Source: Bryobacterales bacterium
Lineage (GTDB): Bacteria; Acidobacteriota; Terriglobia; Bryobacterales; Bryobacteraceae
Assembly: GCA_025462985.1 (NCBI GenBank)
Contig: JAOAPP010000577.1
Coordinates: forward strand, 1-8,971
Direction: 5' to 3'
Length of the DNA: 8,971 nucleotides
Shown here: positions 1 to 7,557 of the stretch, one piece after another
Layout of the letters: every line of letters starts with the position of its first letter
How positions within the stretch are numbered: position 1 is the stretch's first letter
Program-made: the position numbers and the translations under genes
Notes under the pieces: model-generated
What the model saw: only the letters and a program-made list of their open reading frames with translations
Databases searched by the model: none
Told to the model about the DNA's origin: nothing

Positions 1-699
1 GTAAGTGAGCGAGACGTCACACTTGATGAGCGACTCTAGGCGCAGGAAATCAAGCTGGTCACACTGCAGTTCCATCAACAGTTTTATGGCGCTCCCTTTC
101 ATCGCTGGAACCTGGTGTCCCTGAAGGACAACCGGCCTTGAGAAAAAGAACCCCTGAAAGTAGTCGAAGCCCAAGCTTCTGGCGCGTTCGAACTCTTCCA
201 GAGTTTCCACCTTTTCGGCTAGAATTCGCCTGGCTGCCCGGCGGTGCGTGTGTGCGAGTCTCGCCTGGCTCTCCGGCGACGTCGAGCGGAAATCGACTTT
301 GATGATGTCTGCCAGTTTGAGGAACTCCGGATCGGCTTCCTCGGTCACATCGTCCAGTGCGAGAGTGTAGCCCTGCCTCTTCAGTGCCGCGCAGGCGGCA
401 ATCACATCCGGGTCGGCCTGCACCGACTCCAAAATTTCGATCACGACGGACGAAGACGGGAATAAAGAGGGCCAGTGCGTCTTCAACATTTCGCGTCCGA
501 AGTTGATGAACACCGGCGTGTTGCCGCAAAGTACGGGAAAGCCGGAGGACAGCAAGGTTGTCGACAGCACCTGCAGGGTCGACGCGCTCTCGTCCGTCAC
601 ATCGGCGTAGTTTTGGCGACAGGCTCGATAGAGAAGCTCATAAGCGAAGAGCCGCTCGTTCCTATCCAGTATCGCCTGACGTGCGATGAACACATCCAT
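1..699 (-). CDS. EAL/HDOD signalling protein (YuxH/CdgJ type), 3' end outside window
   Basis: The frame starts with ATG at 699 and stays open for 233 codons to the left edge, so the C-terminus is missing. GATGAGG lies 5 bases upstream of the start. The N-terminus (MDVFIARQAILDR...YELLYR) is typical of proteins joining a divergent EAL domain to an HDOD domain. EAL-domain landmarks are E21-L22-L23 in place of EAL, N66, E88, D116-D117, IIKVD at 132-136, AEKVET at 161-166 and FQGFFFSRP at 181-189. The usual DDFGTGYSS loop is replaced by DDVTEEADPE. From about residue 203 the sequence (LRLESLIKCDVSLTY at the end) matches the start of an HDOD domain, most of which lies beyond the window. Relatives include the V. 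cholerae c-di-GMP phosphodiesterase CdgJ, but many members are degenerate, so activity here is uncertain. It lies 78 bases downstream of the 3D-domain gene, on the same strand. Confidence 0.9.
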   Translation of the reverse strand, partial: MDVFIARQAILDRNERLFAYELLYRACRQNYADVTDESASTLQVLSTTLLSSGFPVLCGNTPVFINFGREMLKTHWPSLFPSSSVVIEILESVQADPDVIAACAALKRQGYTLALDDVTEEADPEFLKLADIIKVDFRSTSPESQARLAHTHRRAARRILAEKVETLEEFERARSLGFDYFQGFFFSRPVVLQGHQVPAMKGSAIKLLMELQCDQLDFLRLESLIKCDVSLTY

Positions 700-777
700 A
701 TTAGCCTCATCGAACACGGCGCGGTTAGTTTCGGTGTATCTAAGGAAGAATTCGAACCTTTATCCAGGGAGCGTGTT

Positions 778-1329
778 TCACTCGGGAGTCTTGGCGCGCT
801 CCGTCTCCGGGCTTGAAGCTCTGTCGGTGGAAGTAGGAGTCGCCGAAGGGCTGCCGGCCTTCTTCGCTGCCCAGTCCTCTTCGGTAGCCGCGCCGCCCAC
901 CGCCTTCTTCTTCAGCTCGTTCTGGACGTCTTTCTTGATCTCATTGTCGGCCGTCTGCGTCCCTTGCTTGGTTCCATCTCCAAGCTGAATCACCCGCACC
1001 ATGACCCGTTTACGCCCGAAGCGGGTGCAGGAACGTTCGCTAGGCATATAGATGTCGAGTCGCCGCCCCTGTATCTTGCGGCCGGTATCGGCCACCACGT
1101 ATTCGCCCGAGTACCGGCCGGCTTTTTTGATCTTAATCCGGCTTCCTATAGGCAGCACGTCAGGGTCGGCTGCAACCACATGCCGCTGGGTGGGAATACC
1201 CGACGCGGTGAGGCCGGATTGGGAGTAGGCGGTCGCCACATAGCTGCCATTGGCTGGAGACTCGGCTAGACCCGCATTGGCCCGGAGCAAAACGACAAGA
1301 AGCAACCCTATCCACGTCGCGTGTTTCAC
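778..1329 (-). CDS. Secreted 3D-domain (RlpA/MltA-like double-psi beta-barrel) protein
   Basis: This 183-residue protein probably starts at GTG 1329, because a signal peptide begins there: hydrophobic residues 6-18 (WIGLLLVVLLRAN) and a likely cleavage after the AGLAES region. The frame is open further upstream to 1509, but that extension would overlap the kinase gene and bury the signal peptide. Residues 29-115 form a 3D domain, named for three conserved aspartates: D55 (AADPDVLPIGS), D81 (ADTGRKIQG) and D92 (LDIYM), followed by FGRKRVMVRVI. Such domains occur in cell-wall lytic or wall-binding proteins (MltA, YabE, YocH), so an envelope or peptidoglycan role is likely; its enzymatic activity cannot be read from sequence. 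The tail from about 125 is charged and then Ser/Thr/Pro/Ala-rich, probably disordered. The Shine-Dalgarno match is weak, so the start is less sure than the domain. Confidence 0.85.
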   Translation of the reverse strand: MKHATWIGLLLVVLLRANAGLAESPANGSYVATAYSQSGLTASGIPTQRHVVAADPDVLPIGSRIKIKKAGRYSGEYVVADTGRKIQGRRLDIYMPSERSCTRFGRKRVMVRVIQLGDGTKQGTQTADNEIKKDVQNELKKKAVGGAATEEDWAAKKAGSPSATPTSTDRASSPETERAKTPE

Positions 1330-1375
1330 GCCATATAGATCCAGAACTATACGAGCACGAAACACCTTAAATTGC

Positions 1376-1394
1376 GCAAATCGATACGATTTGC
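1376..1394 (-). repeat. Perfect 8-bp inverted repeat with 3-base loop after the kinase stop
   Basis: GCAAATCG-ATA-CGATTTGC forms a perfect 8-bp stem with a 3-base loop. It sits 12 bases beyond the kinase stop codon, in the 77-base gap before the 3D-domain gene. On the transcribed minus strand the stem is followed by GCAATTTAAGG, not by a proper run of T, so it is at best a weak intrinsic terminator. It could instead be a transcript-stabilising hairpin or an operator. Confidence 0.5.
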
Positions 1395-1406
1395 CCGAAG
1401 AAAGCC

Positions 1407-4400
1407 CTATCCGTAGATTTCCGCTGCAATCCAGCGGCGCATAGTGGACTCGAGCTGCTCTTTCGAAATGGGTTTTGATATATGGTCGTTCATGCCGGCC
1501 GCGAGGCATTCCGCGCGGGTTTCGGCGAAGGCGTTTGCAGTAACCGCAATGATCGGGGTATGTCGGTTCAGTTCGCCGGATCGAATGTAGCGCGCCGCCG
1601 AGAATCCGTCTAGCCCTGGCATCTGGCAGTCCATCAGGATCAGGTCGAAAACCGTCGCTGAAGCCATTTGCACAGCTTCCAACCCGTCCGACGCAATTTG
1701 CACCTCGTGCTTCCGCCGTTTCAGCATGTGCGTGAGGACCTTTTTGTTGACTTCGTTGTCTTCCGCAACAAGGATCTTCAGAGCCCGGGTTTCACGTCTT
1801 TTTTCTTCCAATTGCAGCGTGGGCCGCGTGATCGCGCCACTTTCGGAGCCGTCAACCGTGGGAGAGCCGATCGGAAGCGTCACCGTGAAGCTGAAGCAGC
1901 TCCCTTTCCCAAGCTCGCTCTTCAGTCCGATCTGTCCGCCCATCATGTTCACCAGCCGCTTCGAGATGGCGAGGCCCAGCCCTGTTCCGCCATACCGCCG
2001 GGTTGTAGACCGATCCGCCTGAGTGAAGCTGTCGAACAGCTTCCTCTGCGCCTCCGCTGAAATGCCGATGCCCGTGTCTTCTATCTCGAAGCGAACGCAC
2101 GCGCTAGCGGCATCCGACCCCTCGGTGATGGCCCGCAGAGATATGCTTCCTTGCTCCGTGAACTTGACCGCATTGAACCCGAGGTTCAGCAGCACCTGCC
2201 TCAGCCTCACCGCGTCCCCGACAACGAATTCGGGTATCTTCTCGTCCCACGAAAAACTAAGCTCCAGGCCCTTCTGTCGGGATATCCCGCCGACCATTCG
2301 CACCACTTCAGCCACTTTATCCTTCAGTCGGAAGGTCGCCGCTTCTAGTTCGAGCTTCCCGGCCTCTATCTTGGAGAAATCAAGAACATCCGCAATCACG
2401 GCCAGCAGGATTTCTCCCGACTGCTGGATGGTCGCCACCAGATCCCGTTGATGATCAGTTAGCGGTGTGTCGAGCAGCAGGCTGGTCATGCCGATGACAC
2501 CGTTCATCGGCGTGCGGATCTCATGGCTCATCATCGCCAGAAATTCGCTTTTGGCCTTGCTCCCGGCTTCGGCCGCATTCTTCGCCGCTTCCAGCTCTTC
2601 ATCGATCCGCTTTCGCGCCAGGGCCGAAGCGAGAACCGTGCCAACGGAGCGCACATAAAGCAGCTCTTCCTGCGTGAACGTGTGTTCGCCGCCAGCCAGA
2701 ACGCTCAAAGAATCCCAGAATTCGTTCGACTCTCCCGAGGCGAGCGCCAGCACCGGCACTGGATCCACACACCCCAGCAGCGTCTGGATCATCCGGCCCC
2801 CCCGGTCCAAGACTGCTTCCAGATTTGTTTCACCCAGTGCGAATTGGCTCAGCTCAGAAACTGAGACCTGCTGCTCCGTTCGAAGCCGGAGTGCCGCTTC
2901 CGCCTGAATTCGGTCCGTGACGTCGCGGAAGCCCCAGACTCTGCCTACCCGCCGTCCCTTTACAACCTGCAGTTCAGAATGGCATTCGAAGACTCTGCCG
3001 TCCTTCAATTTAAATTGGTAGTCGCTTTGAGTGGCGTAATCGCCGGCAGCTTTGCGCACGTGTCCTAAGAAAGCATCCGGATCTCCGGTCTCCAGAAGGA
3101 GCTCTCGAATGGCGGTAAATTCTTGTGCTCGGCTTAACAGCTCGTCAGATACTCTCCACATCTCTTTGAATTTCTGATTCCAGAGAAAGGGCTTCCCGCG
3201 GTCGTCCACAGCAATGATTCCGTCTGCAGTGGACTCAATGGCGGCGCGAATCATCCCGGTCTGGCTCGCAACCCGCCGCCTTAGAAAAAAGACCCAAAGC
3301 AGGGTGAGCGCGACGCCCAGACCGAGAAGGACGGCCAGCGTTAGAAAGCGCGTAGCGGTCCACCATGGAGCAGGTCGCAGCACCTCGATATCACTCGGAG
3401 AGCGTACGATCAACCTAAAGCCAAGTGGCCGCGCAGTAGCCTCGTCGAAATCGGTGATACAAATCCCTGTAATACGCACCATGCTTCCCCGGGCTGGCAG
3501 CGTAGCCAGATCAGAAGCAGCATTGGAAAGCACAGAGAAAACCGTGTGATCCCGGCGCACCATGAAGGCCGGCAGATGACGGTACAACAGGAAGTCAACG
3601 ACTGAACCATCGAGTTGAACCAGTCGCGAATCGTACTCACCCGCGAGGATTTTGTCCATCCCGGCCCGCACTGGTACTGGCGGCACGCCCGCGCCTACCC
3701 GGTTCAGGATTGCGTCTTCAATTTTGATGTGACCCTGCGAAAAGGTTGGGAAACCTCGGATCTGAATGTGATCTCCGGGATTCAGCACATCGTCCTGCCG
3801 GCTTTCCACCACCACGGAACCGGTCTCGTCGCTCACATAGATGCCGCGTCTGCCGAAAGATGCTGTGACCACCCCTGAAAAGAGTTGCCGTTCGCCGAAA
3901 GAACGGCTCGCGCCAAAGCGCGATAGGCTCCCAATCGATAGCGGATGCCGCAGGACGCCGCTGTCCTTGGTACCCTCCAGAATTTTGATGTCCGCCAGCG
4001 TAGGAACATGAATTCCCACGCCGATCAGCTGATTCAAACCATTGAAATCAGAGCCAGACACCCCCACCACCCTGATCCGGGCGTCTACCAGATCGGCGGG
4101 AACCGGTGACTCATTCCAAGGCAGATCCACATGGATTCGACCTCCGGCTACCGCGACCTCCAACCAGAGCAGAGGTGAATTCTTCGGCCGGTGCAGTATG
4201 GACGCCTGCCGGACGTGCCCATCGATTTGCACCCGCTGACTGTCGGTCACCGTGCTTGCCATCTCCTCGAAGGTCACCTTCCGGGGCGCCGGCAGCGCCG
4301 AATGCCCGACCACAGTCCATCGCGGGAATCCGACCTGAGGTGCGAAATCCGGTTGCTCCGTTTTCCCGTATAGATCCAGAACTTGACCCGGCTCAGCTAC

Positions 4401-4745
4401 TTTAAAGCCCTCAGCCAGATTGACCCAGATCCCGCCGGAGTCGTCCTGTAAAAACAGATCGTTCCCGCCCGGCTCGAAGTAGGTCACCACCGCGCGGAGG
4501 TGCAGCGGATATCCGCGCTGCGCCTGCGCCAGACTGAGGGCGTGAATTTGGCTGACTTTCGTGAGAACCGGTAAGGGCGTCGTCTGCCCCTCAACCGGAG
4601 CAGGCACCGCAAACACGGCGATCGGCCATGCCAGCAACGCACAACGCGCCAAAACAAGAGTGAGCTTAATAACGTCCCTTCGCAGCCAGGAGCGAACACA
4701 TTCGGTTTCTTTTTGCTCCCGACGCGAACCTGTTGCGTGCTCCAC
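1407..4745 (-). CDS. Membrane-bound hybrid sensor histidine kinase with beta-rich periplasmic sensor, PAS, GAF-like segment and receiver
   Basis: This 1112-residue protein starts at GTG 4745; an in-frame stop lies 9 bases upstream and no better start precedes the signal segment. Order: hydrophobic segment about 25-47; periplasmic region about 60-456 with four beta-rich OB-like units; transmembrane helix 465-488; PAS 497-615; short GAF-like stretch 628-713; HisKA with phospho-acceptor H741 (SHEIRTP); HATPase_c with N box N854/N858, G1 D890-TGIGI and G2 GGTGLGL 919-925; receiver 989-1104 with E995-D996, phospho-acceptor D1039, T1069 and K1091. All catalytic residues are present, so it should autophosphorylate at H741 and pass phosphate to its own receiver. 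There is no HPt domain, so onward transfer needs a separate partner. The signal sensed is unknown. It is probably transcribed from the promoter at 4823-4851 and may lead an operon with the 3D and EAL/HDOD genes. Confidence 0.95.
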   Translation of the reverse strand: MEHATGSRREQKETECVRSWLRRDVIKLTLVLARCALLAWPIAVFAVPAPVEGQTTPLPVLTKVSQIHALSLAQAQRGYPLHLRAVVTYFEPGGNDLFLQDDSGGIWVNLAEGFKVAEPGQVLDLYGKTEQPDFAPQVGFPRWTVVGHSALPAPRKVTFEEMASTVTDSQRVQIDGHVRQASILHRPKNSPLLWLEVAVAGGRIHVDLPWNESPVPADLVDARIRVVGVSGSDFNGLNQLIGVGIHVPTLADIKILEGTKDSGVLRHPLSIGSLSRFGASRSFGERQLFSGVVTASFGRRGIYVSDETGSVVVESRQDDVLNPGDHIQIRGFPTFSQGHIKIEDAILNRVGAGVPPVPVRAGMDKILAGEYDSRLVQLDGSVVDFLLYRHLPAFMVRRDHTVFSVLSNAASDLATLPARGSMVRITGICITDFDEATARPLGFRLIVRSPSDIEVLRPAPWWTATRFLTLAVLLGLGVALTLLWVFFLRRRVASQTGMIRAAIESTADGIIAVDDRGKPFLWNQKFKEMWRVSDELLSRAQEFTAIRELLLETGDPDAFLGHVRKAAGDYATQSDYQFKLKDGRVFECHSELQVVKGRRVGRVWGFRDVTDRIQAEAALRLRTEQQVSVSELSQFALGETNLEAVLDRGGRMIQTLLGCVDPVPVLALASGESNEFWDSLSVLAGGEHTFTQEELLYVRSVGTVLASALARKRIDEELEAAKNAAEAGSKAKSEFLAMMSHEIRTPMNGVIGMTSLLLDTPLTDHQRDLVATIQQSGEILLAVIADVLDFSKIEAGKLELEAATFRLKDKVAEVVRMVGGISRQKGLELSFSWDEKIPEFVVGDAVRLRQVLLNLGFNAVKFTEQGSISLRAITEGSDAASACVRFEIEDTGIGISAEAQRKLFDSFTQADRSTTRRYGGTGLGLAISKRLVNMMGGQIGLKSELGKGSCFSFTVTLPIGSPTVDGSESGAITRPTLQLEEKRRETRALKILVAEDNEVNKKVLTHMLKRRKHEVQIASDGLEAVQMASATVFDLILMDCQMPGLDGFSAARYIRSGELNRHTPIIAVTANAFAETRAECLAAGMNDHISKPISKEQLESTMRRWIAAEIYG

Positions 4746-4822
4746 TACCGCTACTCATCGGCCACAATTCAGCCCTTATTGACCCTACGCGCATAATTCA
4801 CGCAGCGTTTCAAGGAGAAATG

Positions 4823-4851
4823 ATTATAAAACGTCAATTCGATTCCCGCAA
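4823..4851 (-). promoter_or_regulatory. Predicted sigma70-type promoter for the hybrid kinase
   Basis: On the minus strand TTGCGG (4851-4846) is separated by exactly 17 bases from a perfect TATAAT (4828-4823). The -35 box matches the consensus at only three positions. Transcription would start near 4816 and leave a leader of about 70 bases before the GTG at 4745. It lies in the 147-base divergent gap shared with the isomerase-like gene. I see no equally good promoter on the plus strand there. Confidence 0.45.
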
Positions 4852-4892
4852 ATGCGTGGGCTCTAACGGCATCCCCTCATAATGGGAGTCTC

Positions 4893-5813
4893 ATGCTGAG
4901 ACGCAACTTCCTCGCCGCCTCGCTGCTTGCAGGCGCTTACCCAGTTTTGCGTGCCGCTGACCACCCCACTGTGGCCTTCCCTTCCGATCCGCGAGAGCGG
5001 CTGGCCGTTTCAACCTACCCATTCCGCTCCCTCATCAAGGGCGTTGCCAGGGATGCCGACGGAATGAATAAATCGGGCATTACTCTGGAGCAGTTTGCGC
5101 AGACAGTCCCCGATCGCCTGAAAGTTCACGGGCTCGAGCCATGGAGCAACCATTTCGAGTCAACGGAAACGTCTTACGTGCAGGGCTTGGCGGCCGCGTT
5201 TTCTCGCGCTGGCCTTCGCGTCGTAAATATCGCTGTGGACATCCCCGTCCATCTTTGCGACAACGATCCGCAGCAGCTTACAACCGGCTTAGACCAGTAC
5301 CGAAAATGGGTAGACACGGCCGTCATCCTCAAGTCGCCTGGCATCAGAGTTCACGTGCCAACCGGACCAGAGCGGAGAAGCGATCTGCAATGTGCCCTGC
5401 AAACTCTCGGACAGCTCGCCAAGTACGGCGCCGAGAAAAAGGTTGTCATTAATCTGGAAAACGATGACCCCAAGGCCGAGGATCCCTTCAGCATCGTCGA
5501 GATCCTTAAGTCCGTAAACAGCCCCTACCTGCGTGCTCTGCCGGACTTCTGCAATTCCATGCTGATCGCGGACGACACCGACTATAATGATCGCGGTCTC
5601 GCTGCCCTGTTCAAATACGCGTACAGCATCAGTCACGTCAAGGATTCCGAAAGCGATCGCGGCAAGTTGTACACCGTCGACATGCGCGACATCTTCGAAA
5701 TCGCAAAGCGCGCTCACTACAAAGGCTACTTCTCGATGGAGTGGGAAGGAACGGGCGACCCGTACCAGGGCACGGCAGCGTTGATTCGCAAAAGCCTGGA
5801 ATCGCTTAGCTGA
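4893..5813 (+). CDS. Tat-exported sugar phosphate isomerase/epimerase-like protein (xylose isomerase-like TIM barrel)
   Basis: This 306-residue protein starts at ATG 4893, with GGGAG 4 bases upstream. The N-terminus MLRRNFLAASLLAGAYPV is a twin-arginine signal (RRNFL followed by a hydrophobic stretch), so the folded protein is probably exported through Tat, which suits a metal-loaded enzyme. The rest fits the AP-endonuclease-2/xylose isomerase-like TIM-barrel superfamily. Candidate metal or catalytic residues sit at the ends of successive strands: E189 (INLEND), D218 (LPDFC), H248 (SISHVKD) and E283 (SMEWEG). Members isomerise or epimerise sugars and related polyols; the substrate here cannot be told. 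It stands alone on the plus strand, diverging from the kinase and converging on the BON-LysM gene, with its stop 27 bases from that gene's stop. The family assignment is firm and the reaction is not. Confidence 0.88.
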   Translation: MLRRNFLAASLLAGAYPVLRAADHPTVAFPSDPRERLAVSTYPFRSLIKGVARDADGMNKSGITLEQFAQTVPDRLKVHGLEPWSNHFESTETSYVQGLAAAFSRAGLRVVNIAVDIPVHLCDNDPQQLTTGLDQYRKWVDTAVILKSPGIRVHVPTGPERRSDLQCALQTLGQLAKYGAEKKVVINLENDDPKAEDPFSIVEILKSVNSPYLRALPDFCNSMLIADDTDYNDRGLAALFKYAYSISHVKDSESDRGKLYTVDMRDIFEIAKRAHYKGYFSMEWEGTGDPYQGTAALIRKSLESLS

Positions 5814-5840
5814 CGCGCCCTGGAGAAAGCCTGCCGTCCG

Positions 5841-6272
5841 CTAGGGGATAACTAGTTCCTGGCCTACTTGAACTTTATTCGGATCGGAAAGCTTGTCCCG
5901 GTTTGCCTCGAATATCTTTTGATACTCATTGGCGTTCCCATAGAACTCCTTGGCAATCTTGGAGAGCGAATCGCCGGGCTTCACTTGATAGGTGCGGCCT
6001 GAAGATGTTGCTGCACCAGCGGCTGCGGCCTGTGCTTTAGCTGGTTGTGGAAGACTGGTGTCCACCGACAGGTCAGCCGTGAGATCCGAATAGGAAGCAT
6101 CCGCGGCCTTGATTTGATTCCAAACGTCGTTCTTGATCTCCTGCGAAGGCGCGGCGCCCTGGATGAAAAGTTTGTTGTCCTGCACATGCAGATGTGTAAG
6201 ACGAACGCCTTCCCGGCTGATGGTATCTAATGCTTGACGATATTTCTGTTTCAGTTCTTCGAGTCGATCCAT
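5841..6272 (-). CDS. BON-LysM protein, Kbp/YgaU-like
   Basis: This 143-residue protein starts at ATG 6272, chosen because an AAGGAGGAGGT ribosome-binding site lies just upstream; the frame is open further to 6362 but that extension lacks such a site. Residues 8-70 form a BON-like domain (LHVQDNKLFIQGAAPSQEIK...), 71-92 an Ala/Pro-rich linker, and 93-143 a LysM domain (TYQVKPGDSLSKIAKEFYG, YQKIFEANRDKLSDPNKVQVGQELVIP). This architecture and the LysM sequence closely resemble E. coli Kbp (YgaU), a cytoplasmic potassium-binding protein of similar size. No signal peptide is visible, so it is probably cytoplasmic rather than wall-bound, which is notable for a LysM protein. Potassium binding is an inference from the family. 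It diverges from the zinc-ribbon gene across a 95-base gap. Confidence 0.88.
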   Translation of the reverse strand: MDRLEELKQKYRQALDTISREGVRLTHLHVQDNKLFIQGAAPSQEIKNDVWNQIKAADASYSDLTADLSVDTSLPQPAKAQAAAAGAATSSGRTYQVKPGDSLSKIAKEFYGNANEYQKIFEANRDKLSDPNKVQVGQELVIP

Positions 6273-6276
6273 GAGG

Positions 6277-6287
6277 ACCTCCTCCTT
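6277..6287 (-). promoter_or_regulatory. Strong Shine-Dalgarno site for the BON-LysM gene
   Basis: The minus strand reads AAGGAGGAGGT followed by CCTC and the ATG at 6272. It is nearly a full anti-16S complement and the strongest ribosome-binding site in the window. It settles the start codon and suggests a highly translated protein. Confidence 0.75.
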
Positions 6288-6353
6288 GTGGACACGCGAG
6301 AACTGGAATTGTTCCGGGCAAACTGCTGGCGATTCTGCCCGAAGGCTCGCTTT

Positions 6354-6359
6354 TATAAT
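6354..6359 (+). promoter_or_regulatory. Predicted -10 box (TATAAT) for the zinc-ribbon/transporter genes
   Basis: A perfect TATAAT ends 8 bases before the ATG at 6368. A start of transcription 7 bases downstream of the box would fall at 6366-6368, giving a leaderless or nearly leaderless mRNA. This fits the absence of a Shine-Dalgarno motif before this ORF. No good -35 box is visible at 16-18 bases, so the call is tentative. Confidence 0.35.
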
Positions 6360-6367
6360 CAATGTAG

Positions 6368-6553
6368 ATGTCCTTCAGCGACGGTGAGCCGCCGGAATCA
6401 ACTGAATCAGCCGAGCCCCAGGACCGCTTCGTCTCGCCCCCGGAACAAGCCATGTGCTACTGTCCCGTCTGCAGCCAGCGTCTGCTCTCCCAGCGCTGCA
6501 AATTGGTCTGCGAACAATGCGGGTACTTCATGAGCTGCGCTGATTACTATTGA
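6368..6553 (+). CDS. Small zinc-ribbon protein of unknown function
   Basis: This 61-residue ORF has a disordered acidic first half (Glu/Pro/Ser-rich, residues 5-28) and a cysteine-rich second half. C32-x2-C35 and C48-x2-C51 can form a four-cysteine zinc ribbon (CPVC...CEQCG); C30, C44 and C57 are extra. The end SCADYY is compact and looks conserved. I do not recognise a named family, and a nucleic-acid or protein-binding role is only a guess. The start could be ATG 6368 or the internal ATG at 6452 (M29), just before the cysteines. The long form is preferred because of the TATAAT placement. Its stop overlaps the transporter start (TTGA, 6550-6553), which indicates translational coupling and supports it as a real gene. 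Confidence 0.75.
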   Translation: MSFSDGEPPESTESAEPQDRFVSPPEQAMCYCPVCSQRLLSQRCKLVCEQCGYFMSCADYY

Positions 6554-7518
6554 GTTCTTCCACCAAATCCGCCGCGCACACGGAAGCATCAGCCTACCTG
6601 GCGCTGGCCTCCGTTTGCATTCTGTGGGGAACCACCTACCTGGGCATTCGGATCTCTCTGGAAACAATTCCGCCGCTCTATCTAATTGCCGCTCGCTATA
6701 CCATCTCCGGAGCCGTCATGTTGCTGGGAGCCTTCATCCGCGGCATGTACATCCCGAAGGGCCGCGAGCTTCTGCAAACTGCAGTCTGCGGAATCATTTG
6801 TATTGGCATCGGAAACGGATGCCTGGCCCAGGCCGAAACCTGGGTTCCCAGCGGACTCGCCGCACTGTTTTACACCACGTGCCCGTTTTGGATGGTTGGA
6901 CTCGATGCATTCCTGCCGGGAGGACATCGGCCGCTGGGATCCACCATCCGAGGCCTGCTTCTCGGCCTGGCTGGCGTTGTTTTTCTGGTGCTGCCGGCCG
7001 CGCTGAAAGAGGGTTTCCGCGGCGGAACCTTCACGGGCTTCCTGGTTCTGCAGTTGAGCGCCGCTGGATGGGTAATAGGCGCCTTGCTCCAGAAACGCGT
7101 TCGAGTTCGCGCCGAGCCGGCCATCAGCGGCGCCGTCCAGCAACTGGCAGCTGGCCTGGCCACGTTCGTTCCGGCGGCCCTTTTCGAACACTCCCCGCAC
7201 CACGTCTCCACGCGTTCGGCACTGGCCGTGGCTTATCTCATCATCTTCGGATCTCTCATCGGATTCACATCGTTCATCTACGCCATGTCGCGCCTTCCGG
7301 TCGCCATCGTTTCGGTCTACACATTTGTGAACCCGGTTGTCGCTGTCTTCCTGGGGTGGCTGTTCTTCCGTGAACCGTTTGGCGTCCGTGAACTCATTGC
7401 CATGATCGTCATCTTCTCCGGGATCGCGCTGGTGAGATGGAGCGAAGCCAAGGGCATACGAACAGCGCCAGTCAGACCGACGGCCGGCGATCTCGAGACA
7501 GTGGGACCGGAACCCTAG
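6550..7518 (+). CDS. EamA-family drug/metabolite transporter (DMT superfamily)
   Basis: This 322-residue membrane protein has two EamA repeats, about residues 15-148 and 160-297, consistent with ten transmembrane helices. The first opens with YLALASVCILWGTTYLGIR, and the second contains GSLIGFTSFIYAMSRLPVA followed by TFVNPVVAVFLGWLFFREP, all typical of YedA/RhaT-like exporters. These move amino acids, metabolites or drugs across the inner membrane, usually outward; the substrate is unknown. The start is TTG 6550, the only plausible start before the first helix. It has no good ribosome-binding site and shares TTGA with the stop of the zinc-ribbon gene, so it is probably translated by coupling. 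The 25-residue C-terminal tail is hydrophilic. A 39-base gap separates it from the P450-like gene. Confidence 0.92.
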   Translation: MSSSTKSAAHTEASAYLALASVCILWGTTYLGIRISLETIPPLYLIAARYTISGAVMLLGAFIRGMYIPKGRELLQTAVCGIICIGIGNGCLAQAETWVPSGLAALFYTTCPFWMVGLDAFLPGGHRPLGSTIRGLLLGLAGVVFLVLPAALKEGFRGGTFTGFLVLQLSAAGWVIGALLQKRVRVRAEPAISGAVQQLAAGLATFVPAALFEHSPHHVSTRSALAVAYLIIFGSLIGFTSFIYAMSRLPVAIVSVYTFVNPVVAVFLGWLFFREPFGVRELIAMIVIFSGIALVRWSEAKGIRTAPVRPTAGDLETVGPEP

Positions 7519-7557
7519 TCCGTCTCCGAGCCCGTCCCGAAAGGTGACAATAAGTAA

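Noticed and set aside
59..529. 156-codon minus-strand ORF
   Set aside because: It is out of frame with the EAL/HDOD protein, whose conserved motifs occupy the other minus-strand frame over the same region.
1330..1509. 60-residue N-terminal extension of the 3D-domain protein
   Set aside because: It would overlap the end of the kinase gene and place the signal peptide in the middle of the protein; GTG 1329 directly precedes the signal sequence.
1668..2907. Several plus-strand ORFs of 63-142 codons opposite the kinase
   Set aside because: They are antisense to the intact HisKA, HATPase and receiver domains and show no protein family features.
4878..4883. CATAAT as a -10 box for the isomerase-like gene
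   Set aside because: There is no acceptable -35 box at 16-18 bases, and transcription would start inside or after the ribosome-binding site GGGAG, leaving no usable leader.
6273..6362. 30-residue N-terminal extension of the BON-LysM protein
   Set aside because: The AAGGAGGAGGT site directly upstream of ATG 6272 settles the shorter start, and the extension shows no domain or signal feature.
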